Source: Aeropyrum sp.
GTDB lineage: Archaea > Thermoproteota > Thermoprotei_A > Sulfolobales > Acidilobaceae
Direction: 5' to 3'
DNA length: 47,055 nt
Assembly (NCBI GenBank): GCA_015523465.1
Contig: WAKF01000089.1
Location: 1-47,055 of the forward strand
Shown: positions 1 through 12,753 of the stretch, piece after piece
How positions within the stretch are numbered: position 1 is the first letter of the stretch
Layout: every line of letters begins with the position of its first letter
Position numbers and translations under genes: made by a program
The notes under the pieces: generated by a model
What the model saw: the letters and a program-made list of their open reading frames with translations, nothing else
Databases searched by the model: none
Told to the model about the DNA's origin: nothing

Positions 1-3
1 GGC

Positions 4-423
4 TTGGGGAGGGTCGTCTACGAGGCTTCTGAGTGCATCTGTAAGGCTGTAAGGCTCATAGTAGAGTCCTGCCCCCACCTCTTCCCCCACGTGGATTTGG
101 ATAGAGTGTACTGCGTGTCAAGCAGGGGAGCCTCCACGCTGGCAATAGCCAGGATATACGGTCTAGGCGGCCCTTGGAGGGCTGTAGGCTTTAAACCCTC
201 GTACCTCATAGAAGTCGTATACGAGAAGTTCTCGCGGCTGACGCCCCGGGGTAAAGTGGAGGTCCTAGCCCACGAGCTACTACACATACCATCAACATTC
301 AGTGGCGCCCTCAGGCCTCACGGAAAGCTAGTGAACGGGAGAATGGTTAGAGGCATCGTCAAGTGCCTAGAATCTAAGGGGGCCCTAAGGAGGGTAGAAG
401 AAGCTGTAAGAGGGTGCCCCTAG
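4..423 (+). CDS. Small HExxH putative metalloprotease (possibly 5' partial)
   Basis: The frame opens with TTG at base 4, so it may continue upstream of the window. The 139-residue product carries HELLH at residues 90-94, the zinc-binding and catalytic motif of metalloproteases, followed by a third possible ligand at His106 within RPHG. It resembles the small archaeal putative metallopeptidases that are little more than the zinc site plus a few helices. Five cysteines lie in the first 40 residues and one near the C terminus. There is no signal peptide, so a cytoplasmic protein is likely. The substrate is unknown. The zinc motif is clear; calling it an active peptidase is inference. The gene stops 51 bases before the tRNA-Thr on the same strand. 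Confidence 0.6.
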   Translation: MGRVVYEASECICKAVRLIVESCPHLFPHVDLDRVYCVSSRGASTLAIARIYGLGGPWRAVGFKPSYLIEVVYEKFSRLTPRGKVEVLAHELLHIPSTFSGALRPHGKLVNGRMVRGIVKCLESKGALRRVEEAVRGCP

Positions 424-474
424 CCGAGACAGGTATTTACCCTCCCGCCCCATTACAATGTATAGCCTGGAGGT

Positions 475-586
475 GCCGCCGTAGCTCAGCCCGGTAGAGC
501 GCCGGCCTCGTACGGCCTAGAGCGCCGAAGTCGCCGGGGACCGGGTAAGCCGGTGGTCGCGGGTTCGAATCCCGCCGGCGGCTCCA
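475..586 (+). tRNA. tRNA-Thr (CGU) with a 35-nt intron
   Basis: The acceptor stem pairs GCCGCCG (475-481) with CGGCGGC (576-582), followed by discriminator T and an encoded CCA. The T arm is GCGGG-TTCGAAT-CCCGC at 559-575. The anticodon stem is CCGGC (502-506) with GCCGG (549-553), and the anticodon CGT is at 509-511. An intron of about 35 nt (513-547) sits at the canonical 37/38 position. The splice site forms a bulge-helix-bulge: a four-pair central helix CTCG (507-510) with CGGG (542-545), using one T-G wobble, flanked by the three-base bulges TAC and TAA. That is the substrate of the archaeal splicing endonuclease. The U73 discriminator suits an archaeal threonine tRNA. Confidence 0.93.
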
Positions 587-966
587 CGCTTTTCCATCAG
601 ACTTACACATCATGCAGAATATAGCCTCTTAAGGCGTCAATAACCTCCGACATCTCCCCACCCTAAAGGGCAGGAACTCTTAGCATGGTTAGAGCAGAGA
701 GGGGATCGGGTGACACAGGGTTAACAGGTGCACTGCTAGCGCAATCCTCATAGTTATGAGGAGAGCTGAGCGCCAAAAACTCGTTATAAGGCGCACAGAC
801 CCAGAACTGACGTTTTGCTTTCCGCGAATCTTGACGGAGTAGTGTTAGACTAGACTATAGTAATTTTGTCGAATGAAATGTCTAATTTAACTTTAAAAAG
901 AGTGCTGGAGTCCTAAACGTTAAATTTAATTTATTACAGGTAAGGCGTGATTGGCTTCGCTCCCCA
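587..966. other. 380-base spacer, no gene recognised
   Basis: This stretch between the tRNA-Thr and the end of the peroxiredoxin gene has no open frame of useful length on either strand (the best is 22 codons from an ATG near 684) and no tRNA-like fold. The part from about 840 to 945 is strongly AT-rich. Read on the minus strand, it follows the peroxiredoxin stop codon with runs of T and A, so it probably serves as that gene's transcription terminator. The middle part (660-800) is GC-balanced and could hold a small RNA, but I see no C/D or H/ACA boxes. Confidence 0.5.
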
Positions 967-1452
967 TTAAGCCTTTCTTTCTAGCGCTATCTCGTTAGCC
1001 TTCCTTATCACTTCGTCGTAGTCTGGCTCTACTGTGGGGTCGTCGGAGACCCATTTGTACTTTACTGTGCCGTCTGGGGCTATTATGAATACTGCTCTTT
1101 TAGCAAGCATCTTCAGTCCCTTGACTTCTTCGTGGTACACGTTGTAGAGCTTTATGACCTCTCTGTTATAGTCACTTAGTAGGGTGAAGCCTAGCCTATT
1201 CTCCTCCTTGAACTTCTTGAGGCACCAGGGGCTATCTACACTTATGGCTACGACTTCAGCGTTTGCCTTCTCGAGTTGAGCCATCCTATCCCTGAATGTG
1301 CACAGCTCCTTTGTACATACTGGGCTGAAGGCTGCGGGGAAGAATAGGAGGACTACGGGCCTCCCCTTGGCTAGGACGTCGCTTAGCCTCACTGGGTTGA
1401 AGTCTTGGTCTGGTAACTGAAAGTCTGGTGCCTTCTCGCCTAGCTCTACCAT
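967..1452 (-). CDS. Peroxiredoxin (AhpC/TSA family)
   Basis: This 161-residue thiol peroxidase reduces hydrogen peroxide and organic peroxides in the cytoplasm. The thioredoxin-fold core carries the peroxidatic site PAAFSPVCT with Cys46. Further cysteines at 51 and 77 could act as resolving thiols, as in Bcp/AhpE-like enzymes, but which one does is not decided by sequence alone. The length is typical of the short 1-Cys or atypical 2-Cys group. The ATG start is preceded by a GGGGTG ribosome site, and GATTTATGT about 65 bases upstream (1513-1521) is a possible TATA box. It is transcribed divergently from the ferredoxin oxidoreductase genes, whose oxygen-sensitive iron-sulfur enzyme would benefit from peroxide removal. 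That functional link is inference. Confidence 0.92.
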   Translation of the reverse strand: MVELGEKAPDFQLPDQDFNPVRLSDVLAKGRPVVLLFFPAAFSPVCTKELCTFRDRMAQLEKANAEVVAISVDSPWCLKKFKEENRLGFTLLSDYNREVIKLYNVYHEEVKGLKMLAKRAVFIIAPDGTVKYKWVSDDPTVEPDYDEVIRKANEIALERKA

Positions 1453-1557
1453 ACAGGCCCACCCCTAATACTCCGCTCAAGCTGGGGTGGGAGGGGCGTA
1501 TTATCTAGCCATACATAAATCCTGGCATGTAGAATCTGGAGGCGTGGGCTCATTAGT

Positions 1558-1572
1558 AGCTTTTAAATATAC
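1558..1572 (+). promoter_or_regulatory. TATA-type promoter of the oxidoreductase operon
   Basis: TTTAAATAT at 1562-1570 matches an archaeal TATA box, with purine-rich AGTAGC just upstream in the position of a BRE. Transcription would start near 1592, giving a leader of about 50 bases that includes a GAGGGTG ribosome site at 1628-1634, ten bases before the ATG at 1645. Prediction from sequence only. Confidence 0.5.
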
Positions 1573-1644
1573 CTTTTAGGCCGAATATACTAGTGAAAGG
1601 CTAGCCCCCGGACTATGGATGGCATGTGAGGGTGCGCTGTAGCC

Positions 1645-4551
<2,907 letters not shown>

Positions 4552-4574
4552 TGACGTCAACGCAACCTGTTACT

Positions 4575-5012
4575 TTAAGCCACAGCCTCTATAGCGCCCT
4601 CCTCATAGAATCCTATATCAGGGATATCTTCGGGGTTTGAAGATAAAACCTTTAACACTTCCTCTACGGGGGTGCCAGGCTCTGCAAGGATGATTTTGAC
4701 ACCGTCGTTTACAAAGACTGTTACACTGGTAGGGCATGCACCGCCAGCAACAACAACGTCTACGTCCGGTAGGACCTCACGCCTAAGGAACATGTACTTC
4801 TGAGGCCCATGCATGCCGTGAGCATGAACTATAGCCTCGAGATCGGCTTCGGCTCCAGGGTAGTCCAAATCGGGCACATCGCCGAGAGGGTTTTTCCTCT
4901 CCTCTAATAGAGACCAAGAACCCTTTTCAACCTTGTATACCAGGAAGCGTGGTGCATGGGCGAAGTGGCCTCCAACTATCATGCCGTCGAGGGCGGCTAC
5001 TGCAACTCTCAA
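4575..5012 (-). CDS. NifX/NifB-type FeMo-cofactor biosynthesis family protein
   Basis: This 145-residue protein is of the dinitrogenase iron-molybdenum cofactor biosynthesis family (NifX/NafY/NifB C-terminal fold). It starts with the typical beta strand RVAVAALDGMIVGGHFAHAP and contains the family segment VAGGACPTSVTVFVNDGVKI, followed by AEPGTPVEEVL. In nitrogen fixers such proteins bind FeS or FeMo-cofactor precursors. In archaea with no nitrogenase genes nearby, as here, they are general small metal-cluster-binding proteins of unknown partner. It starts at TTG after GGGGTAAG. It is the last of a minus-strand run with the HD protein, 69 bases upstream. The family call is sound; the role is unknown. 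Confidence 0.75.
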   Translation of the reverse strand: MRVAVAALDGMIVGGHFAHAPRFLVYKVEKGSWSLLEERKNPLGDVPDLDYPGAEADLEAIVHAHGMHGPQKYMFLRREVLPDVDVVVAGGACPTSVTVFVNDGVKIILAEPGTPVEEVLKVLSSNPEDIPDIGFYEEGAIEAVA

Positions 5013-5081
5013 GGTCTTACCCCGGCATATGTCTATAGCCTGGGAAGTGTTAGCTAGCTAGCATTATTGTAACGTTTCAAA

Positions 5082-5894
5082 CTAGGGATGTATTAGTGGT
5101 AGGGGCTCCGTAGCCCCATCAGGCTTTATAATGTATGGGGCAACCTCCACGTACTCCCTGATAACAGTAGTCTTGACTTTAGGTAGGAGAACCCTTTCCA
5201 CCTGGAAGAATCCTGCGAAGCTAGTCATATACACGTTTATCCTCACAGGCCTCATACTACCTGTCTCTAACTCGACCCTCTTTATGCTTAGGGCGCTGAG
5301 GCTGTGCATGTCCATCTTACCCTTAAGGTAGGGAATACGCGCCCTACCCTCAGCCATGTCAGTAGCGTCGGCGACCTTAACTACGCCTGCCTCAACAGTT
5401 AATGCTTGAACTCCAGGTGCTGTAGCATAGATGGAGTGTAGGACCTCGGACTTAAGCCTAACCCTCTTATCAAGCCCCCACTCGGGAGCTATCTCTGGGA
5501 GAAGCCTATCTAGCAACCTATCAGCTATGTAGACTCCTATAAGCTCGTGGTTCTCCCTGTGAACACTATTACCTATATCATGTAGATAAGCGCCTAACAG
5601 TACAACTAGCCTAGCCTCCTCCGGGTCTTCAAGGGTCTCATCCATTAAAGTTGAAGGCGTGACCCCACTCTCATAAAGCATATCAAAGATCTCTAGGGCC
5701 GAGCCAGTCACGATCGCCGCGTGAACAGGACCGTGATCATTGTAAAGCAGCCTCCCCACAGCCATCACATTACTCATCCTAAGAAGCTCCCTAACCTCAG
5801 GATCCCTTGAGACTACCTGGTATGCCCTCGAGAGTAGAGGGCTCTCCCTAACCTTCTCCTCCACCAGCTTCGGAGACACTACTACTGTCAACAT
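5082..5894 (-). CDS. HD-domain metal-dependent phosphohydrolase
   Basis: This 270-residue protein has an HD-superfamily core: His54 or His58 in NDHGPVH, the HD doublet His104-Asp105 in AYLHDIGNSVHRENH, and the later Asp in VVKVADATDMAEGRAR. Together these form the metal site of HD phosphohydrolases, which act on nucleotides or phosphodiesters. The C-terminal 80 residues (from about 190) form a separate small domain with no motif I recognise. The ATG at 5894 lies four bases after AGGAGGTG (5899-5906), a near-perfect ribosome site, so this start is well supported even though it places 47 bases inside the end of cutA. The substrate is not known. It is probably co-transcribed with cutA. Confidence 0.85.
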   Translation of the reverse strand: MLTVVVSPKLVEEKVRESPLLSRAYQVVSRDPEVRELLRMSNVMAVGRLLYNDHGPVHAAIVTGSALEIFDMLYESGVTPSTLMDETLEDPEEARLVVLLGAYLHDIGNSVHRENHELIGVYIADRLLDRLLPEIAPEWGLDKRVRLKSEVLHSIYATAPGVQALTVEAGVVKVADATDMAEGRARIPYLKGKMDMHSLSALSIKRVELETGSMRPVRINVYMTSFAGFFQVERVLLPKVKTTVIREYVEVAPYIIKPDGATEPLPLIHP

Positions 5895-6207
5895 TCTTCA
5901 CCTCCTCAACCACCCACTTAATATAGTCCTCATTCCCCTCTGAGACATCTAGAGCGATTACTTCGGGTACCGTATACGGATGCACCTCCTTAACCCTCTT
6001 TACAAGCTTCCCTACGGCCTCACCCCTAGTCTTAACTACTAGTAGCTCCTCGTCGTCAACATTAACCTTGCCCTCCCACCAGTAGAAACTCCTTATACCC
6101 TTTACAACGTTAACGCAGGCTGCTAGCCTTTCCTCCACTAGAAGCCTAGCTATCTCCTCGCCCTTCCCGGGCGGGGTGGTTATGAGTATGACCTTTACCC
6201 TAGCCAT
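5848..6207 (-). CDS. cutA: CutA1-type divalent cation tolerance protein
   Basis: This 119-residue protein is a small trimeric ferredoxin-like-fold protein of the CutA1 family. Diagnostic segments are LVEERLAACVNVV, the SFYWWEGKV strand, DEELLVVKT and HPYTVPEVIALDV. CutA1 binds copper and other divalent ions in vitro. Its physiological role outside Escherichia coli is uncertain, and many hyperthermophiles keep it as an extremely stable trimer. The last 15 or so residues are a hydrophilic tail (SSSVSEAGGGEG), and their coding sequence overlaps the start of the HD gene. The ATG is preceded by GGGGTGG. Confidence 0.93.
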   Translation of the reverse strand: MARVKVILITTPPGKGEEIARLLVEERLAACVNVVKGIRSFYWWEGKVNVDDEELLVVKTRGEAVGKLVKRVKEVHPYTVPEVIALDVSEGNEDYIKWVVEEVKNVDSSSVSEAGGGEG

Positions 6208-6270
6208 TCAACCACCCCTTAATCACTTGACCTGTGAAGAGGGATATCAGTATCTTTTGACTCCTAGCCT

Positions 6271-7422
6271 TTACGAAAGCTTAATGACTGGCTTCCTCCT
6301 AGTAAGCCCTATGATCCAGTGAGAAGCTACTTTAACTCTATGCTTAGGACCTCTAGCCACAGCATATATCCTTGTCTTGCCAACCTCGATCTTTAGAGGC
6401 TTAAGCCCAAGGTTCTCTAGAAGCCATGCAACATCGTTTTCATCGACTTCGGGGAGCATGTCTAGGTCGCCGCATGGCCCCATATTGCATGCTGCGCAGG
6501 CTTGTGAATGACTGGCTATGTTGGCTGAGCAGCTAGCGGGTAGGACCTTCAGTCCGTACTCTCTAGCTATCTTCTCGGCCCTTCTCTTCAAGTCAGCTCC
6601 CCTAATAGGAACTTGCTCTCCCCGCTTCGACGGCATCCTCACGATCCTAGATTCCAGCTCAGCCATATCTACAACGCCAGTAGCCCTTAGCCTCCTAACG
6701 ATCCTCCAAGTAACCCTTAATGTCCCGGGGACGACGGCCTTGACGCCAGCATCGGCAGCCTTCGCTATGATCCTCTCCATCTCCCTATCGGTAACGCCCG
6801 GAATTATCGGTCTTAGGAAGAGGGTCACGTGTATCCCCTTGGATGATAGTTGCCTCATAAACTCAAACCTATCCTCCGGGCTGCTTGCTCCGGGTTCGAG
6901 CTTTCTCCACATGCTTATAGTCGTCATTGATACTAGCACGTCTATCTTAGGGTCTACGGACCTGATAAACTCTTCCAGCCTCTCACCCTTCAAGGCAGTC
7001 TTAGTCGAGATCTGCTGAGGGTTCCCCAGATAATCCCTAGTAGCCCTTAAATATTCTATAGCCCTCGAGAAAGTTTCGCTCATGAACGGCTCCGTAACGC
7101 TGCCAAAAGCTAGCAACGTGCCCTGAGGCCCCGGGACAAAGTAGGGGTTTACCGCAAGGGCGTAGACTAGCTGGAGGCCTGTGAGGGGGTAGGGTCTTGG
7201 CTTGGAAGTGAAGCCCATATCGTAGATGTAACAATATGCACAACCATAGCTACACCCCACCCCCGTATGTATCGTCATACCACACGGTATAGGGGCCCTC
7301 CGGGCATGCCAATCGCTCTCAGCACTCCTAACCTCATCTTCCCTCAAAGCCTCCCTAAGCTTAGAGGCAAGCTTAACCTTCTCCCTAAACACACTCCTAA
7401 CATCAACTCTGCAAGCCTGCAT
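6271..7422 (-). CDS. Radical SAM protein (COG1533/SPL-like) with a C-terminal cysteine cluster
   Basis: This 383-residue protein binds a [4Fe-4S] cluster through Cys57, Cys61 and Cys64 in CSYGCAYCYIYD, the radical SAM signature. The order of later segments (KTALKGERLEEFI, then SMTTISMWRKLEPGASSPEDR, then FLRPIIPGVTD) matches the COG1533 group related to spore photoproduct lyase, found widely in archaea and of unknown substrate. Near the C terminus Cys309, Cys312 and Cys317 (CAACNMGPCG), with another Cys a little before, could bind a second cluster or zinc. It starts at ATG. It stands 63 bases upstream of cutA on the same strand. The radical SAM call is certain; the reaction is not. Confidence 0.85.
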   Translation of the reverse strand: MQACRVDVRSVFREKVKLASKLREALREDEVRSAESDWHARRAPIPCGMTIHTGVGCSYGCAYCYIYDMGFTSKPRPYPLTGLQLVYALAVNPYFVPGPQGTLLAFGSVTEPFMSETFSRAIEYLRATRDYLGNPQQISTKTALKGERLEEFIRSVDPKIDVLVSMTTISMWRKLEPGASSPEDRFEFMRQLSSKGIHVTLFLRPIIPGVTDREMERIIAKAADAGVKAVVPGTLRVTWRIVRRLRATGVVDMAELESRIVRMPSKRGEQVPIRGADLKRRAEKIAREYGLKVLPASCSANIASHSQACAACNMGPCGDLDMLPEVDENDVAWLLENLGLKPLKIEVGKTRIYAVARGPKHRVKVASHWIIGLTRRKPVIKLS

Positions 7423-7506
7423 AAGCTAAACCAGCCCCCAAGGCTATAGAGGGGACTTCAACCCTTAATACCCCCAAAAGTCAACACGCTCCGAGAGGGG
7501 CTGTGT

Positions 7507-7800
7507 ATGGCTAGGAAGAGAAAGGAAGAATCTGGAGGCGGTAGTAGGGCTTCCGAGGAGGCCATTATAGTAGATATCACCCCTAGCCTCATGGAACAAG
7601 CACGACGAGAGCTGGTTAGAGAGAAGTGGATAACGCCCTATAAGGTAGCTTCACGCTACGGCATCAAAGTGAGCCTCGCAAAGAAGCTACTGAGGACCTT
7701 GGAGCGAGAGGGACTAATAGTACTCTTCTCGAAGAATAGAAGGAGCCCGGTATACGTGCCTAAGGAAAGAGCCCCTATATCACCGCCTAAAGGCCTTTAG
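7507..7800 (+). CDS. rps25e: 30S ribosomal protein S25e
   Basis: This 97-residue protein of the small ribosomal subunit is found in archaea and eukaryotes only. After a short basic tail it has the winged-helix body: ITPYKVASRYGIKVSLAKKLL, LEREGLIVLFSKNRRSPVYV. These segments are highly characteristic of S25e (WITPY, SKNRRSPVYVP). Length is typical. The ATG follows GAGGGG at a suitable distance. It is alone on its strand, with an 84-base gap to the divergent radical SAM gene. Confidence 0.93.
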   Translation: MARKRKEESGGGSRASEEAIIVDITPSLMEQARRELVREKWITPYKVASRYGIKVSLAKKLLRTLEREGLIVLFSKNRRSPVYVPKERAPISPPKGL

Positions 7801-8084
7801 CCGCTGAGGGTCCTCAACACCATATACTCCAACAAGATAATTGGATACTATTCATGGTAGACTCCCCTTAAATCTAGAGCCACATGCAATAAGCTGGGAG
7901 GGAGACTAGGAGAAACGTTCAATGTAGTCATTGGCAGGGTAGTGCTAATCTAGTTGAGGAGGAGTTAATTTAGGCCTATAGGGAGGGATCTACTTTCCCG
8001 CGCCTAGCCTCAATAGGTCCTACCGGCAAGCCCTTAACGCTGAAGGTTTCAGCCAGACTATCTTTTCTTTGGGGGTCCTCGCCC

Positions 8085-9005
8085 ATGACCCTAGTGCTTG
8101 TTGTGGGGGTGGGCGAGGACTCTGGGAAGACTACGTTAGCGGCTAGTATAGCGTCTAGGCTTAGGGAGAGGGGGTTTAGGGTTTCCGTATCTAAGCCTGT
8201 GGGGGCTAGCGAGGTTTGGCTTAGGCCTTGGGTTCTCAGGGAGAGCGAGAGGATGGGCTACGTGGTTACAGGCGACTCCCTGATACTCTCCAAGTCTGTG
8301 GGGCTCCCTGAGGATAGGGTTGAGGAGGTTAACCCCGTCGCGGCCCTCCTAGCCCCTATAGACTATGTTAGACTCCCGCCTAGGAGTAGTGAGGCCGAGG
8401 CGGCCTCCATAATCCCCTTCTTTAGGACGGCTCTTCTAAGGATCTCGGAGTGCATTGAAGGCAGTGTTAGGAGGCTTCATCTAGCTGGTAAGGAGGCTTT
8501 CGACAGGTCTCCTAGGCTCGTGGCTGAGGCTTTGAGGGAGGTTGCTGAGGGTTTGAAGCCTAGGCCGCTAACTGTTAACTCGGACTTCATATCCCGCGTC
8601 GTGGCTGAAGCTGGAGTCAAAGCTGCCGATACCTGCCTCTCTAAGATGGAGTCTGAGAGTGAAGTCGTTGTTGTAGAGTCTAACAGCGACGTTGCAGTTC
8701 CTACGCCATTATCATTCTCGAGGGCCTCTGCCGTTATAGTAGCGTCGCCAGGCTCAGCGGCGATATATAAGGGTGAGAAGTGGAAGATGGCTGTAAGCAT
8801 ACAAGCTAGTATAGGGAGCCCCTGGAGGACCTCTGTTAGGGATATATTAGGATTAGTTAAGCCGGAGGGGGTAGTTGAGGTACCCTTAGTGAGCGATCCT
8901 CTAGAAGGTATCCCGGGTGAGTACGTGGACGAGATAGTAGACCTCTTACAGCAGCTTAAAGTCTTGGGGAGGGAACACTCTAACAATCCTCTTATTGAGA
9001 GGTAA
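8085..9005 (+). CDS. BioD/CbiA-like P-loop NTPase of unknown role
   Basis: This 306-residue cytoplasmic protein starts with a SIMIBI-type P-loop, GVGEDSGKTTLAASIA (residues 8-23), very close to the GTDTxxGKT form of dethiobiotin synthetase and cobyrinate amidases. A switch-like KPVGASEVW follows at about 40. VVVVESNSDVAVP near 200 fits the Walker B strand, and VIVASPGSAA the next strand. These are features of small ATPases that phosphorylate or carboxylate a metabolite, but none of the biotin-specific residues is recognisable, so no substrate is assigned. The ATG is chosen because the P-loop strand begins at residue 3. Its 3' end overlaps the convergent phosphoesterase gene by 60 bases. Confidence 0.7.
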   Translation: MTLVLVVGVGEDSGKTTLAASIASRLRERGFRVSVSKPVGASEVWLRPWVLRESERMGYVVTGDSLILSKSVGLPEDRVEEVNPVAALLAPIDYVRLPPRSSEAEAASIIPFFRTALLRISECIEGSVRRLHLAGKEAFDRSPRLVAEALREVAEGLKPRPLTVNSDFISRVVAEAGVKAADTCLSKMESESEVVVVESNSDVAVPTPLSFSRASAVIVASPGSAAIYKGEKWKMAVSIQASIGSPWRTSVRDILGLVKPEGVVEVPLVSDPLEGIPGEYVDEIVDLLQQLKVLGREHSNNPLIER

Positions 9006-9710
9006 CGCAACGTTGAACACGGGCACCCCTGAGACGATGGCGAAGGGGCTACCTTTGTGAGCGTGGCCGTGAATGGCTATGTGAGGCTTAGCCTCAGCAA
9101 CTACTCTCTCCATCAAGCCGCTGTAGAGGTAAGGCCATACCCTCGGGTCCTCCCCCTTGACGGTCTCTCGGGATAAGGCGTAGTGTGAGGCTAACACTAC
9201 AATGTCAGACTCCCTCTTAGCATGAGATATTAGTGACGCTATCGCGCGAGGCCTCTCCCTATAGACTTTAAAGAGGTGTGGCATGTTTCGAGCCTGCCAC
9301 TTAGTAGGCTTCTCAAGCGCTCCCTGAGTGCCGACGATAGCAACTCTTAAATCTCCACACTCATACACTCTAAACTCGTCGTCTAGCCAGTCAACCTCAT
9401 TATAGCTTCTCCGCAGCGCTCCCCTCACACTCTCATATTCCTCATTTCCGAAGACGGCTACGAGCTTCGCCCCAGGGAATCTGCTCTTAACCAGCTTTAA
9501 TAGAGGATTCATCATCAAGTACTTACCCTTATCCACTAGGTCGCCCGCCATGACTACTATACAGGGATCAGGTCCTTGATACCCTTGAAGAGCCTTAGAT
9601 AACAGAGGAAGATAGCGCGGGGCGTGTACATCGCTGAAAGCCACTATAACCGTCTTCTCGAGATCCCGGCCCTTCCAGGGAAGGCGGGGGTCGCCGCTTT
9701 GGCCCCACAT
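8946..9710 (-). CDS. Calcineurin-like metallophosphoesterase
   Basis: This 254-residue protein contains the dimetal phosphoesterase motifs in order: FSDVHA (Asp27, His29), MAGDLVD (Asp57), FGNEEYE (Asn89, with Glu90 where most family members have His), SHYALS and HGHAHKG. Such enzymes hydrolyse phosphomonoesters or diesters in the cytoplasm. The GNE variant occurs in other archaeal members, so loss of activity is not implied. The ATG at 9710 is the longest start. The conserved strand begins at about residue 20, so a slightly shorter protein is possible. The coding end overlaps the convergent P-loop gene, leaving no room for a terminator between them. Confidence 0.85.
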   Translation of the reverse strand: MWGQSGDPRLPWKGRDLEKTVIVAFSDVHAPRYLPLLSKALQGYQGPDPCIVVMAGDLVDKGKYLMMNPLLKLVKSRFPGAKLVAVFGNEEYESVRGALRRSYNEVDWLDDEFRVYECGDLRVAIVGTQGALEKPTKWQARNMPHLFKVYRERPRAIASLISHAKRESDIVVLASHYALSRETVKGEDPRVWPYLYSGLMERVVAEAKPHIAIHGHAHKGSPFAIVSGVPVFNVALPLNKRIVRVFPPQDFKLL

Positions 9711-9809
9711 CAGCGGCCCCCGTAGGACCTCAGAGACGCCACCCCTACAGGCTTAGGGGTTAAGGACCTCCATCCCCCCGCCCGGGATAAAAGTGGCAAG
9801 GGAGGGGCT

Positions 9810-10067
9810 TTAGCCTCTCGGCCTATACACTATAATTCTCTCCCTCCACCCGCTGCTAGCTACCCTAACATACCCTAGAGTCTCCAGTACTATAAGGGCC
9901 TTAACCACGTCGGTCCTCCCAGCATTAACCCCCACTAGGACCTTATCAATGTATGAAAGCAGGTCTGACTCCTTAACAGGCACCTTTCCATTCTCCGAGA
10001 GCTTCTCGAGCGCCTCCCTAACAGCATTTACAACAGTAACGGGCCCCCACACTCCATCCCCCGCCAC
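9810..10067 (-). CDS. 85-residue winged-helix-like protein co-transcribed with cdc48
   Basis: This 85-residue basic-acidic protein of unknown function starts at GTG 10067. GAGGTGG immediately upstream overlaps the stop codon of cdc48, and the gene follows cdc48 by 12 bases, so the two almost certainly share a transcript. The pattern of helices (VNAVREALEKL, ESDLLSYIDKVL, RTDVVKALIVLETLGYV) followed by a hairpin (VRVASSGWRERIIVYRP) fits a compact winged helix with a wing rather than an enzyme. It could be a regulator or an adaptor for the CDC48 unfoldase. Both are inference from position only. Confidence 0.65.
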   Translation of the reverse strand: MAGDGVWGPVTVVNAVREALEKLSENGKVPVKESDLLSYIDKVLVGVNAGRTDVVKALIVLETLGYVRVASSGWRERIIVYRPRG

Positions 10068-10079
10068 CGGTCTCCACCT

Positions 10080-12329
<2,250 letters not shown>

Positions 12330-12465
12330 TTATCTAAGGCGGCAACCCGATAAAGAGGGCCCAGCATCAACTATTTTGTTATAAGGCTAAAAGGTGTTGA
12401 TAAGCTATCAACCGTTAAGAGCCTAAAACACTGTTTAACAAGTAATGCCTAGAAGATGCACGTCC

Positions 12466-12738
12466 TCACTGCATCCTAGATACACTCTCAACCTCAACCT
12501 CATCAACACCCTCAACACTCTTAATGGCCTCCTCCAGCTTCTCGGTGCCCCCCTCCATGTCCTCAGGCATAGCAACTACAAGCTTCAAGGCCTTGAGGCC
12601 AAAGGCTATAGGCTCTTCCCCCTCAGCAAGCACCTCAAACTCCCCTGGAAGACTCTTCTTAATCCTAGAAGCTAGCTCTGAAGGCTGCAACGACACATCG
12701 CTCGGGAAGACCCTAAGAACCACTGCAACCCTAGCCAA
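12466..12738 (-). CDS. ef1b: Translation elongation factor 1-beta (aEF-1 beta)
   Basis: This 90-residue guanine nucleotide exchange factor of EF-1 alpha has a ferredoxin-like alpha/beta sandwich. Recognisable segments are ARVAVVLRVFPSDVS at the start, PIAFGLKALKLVVAMPED in the middle and EEAIKSVEGVDEVEVES near the end. Length is typical for archaea, which keep only the catalytic domain. It starts at TTG after GGTGAGG. The zinc-ribbon gene ends 15 bases upstream on the same strand, a pairing also known in haloarchaea, so the two form a translation-related operon. Confidence 0.95.
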   Translation of the reverse strand: MARVAVVLRVFPSDVSLQPSELASRIKKSLPGEFEVLAEGEEPIAFGLKALKLVVAMPEDMEGGTEKLEEAIKSVEGVDEVEVESVSRMQ

Positions 12739-12753
12739 CTCGCCCTCACCCCC

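Noticed and set aside
587-966. A second tRNA or stable RNA gene after tRNA-Thr
   Set aside because: No T-arm consensus, no paired acceptor ends and no box elements were found.
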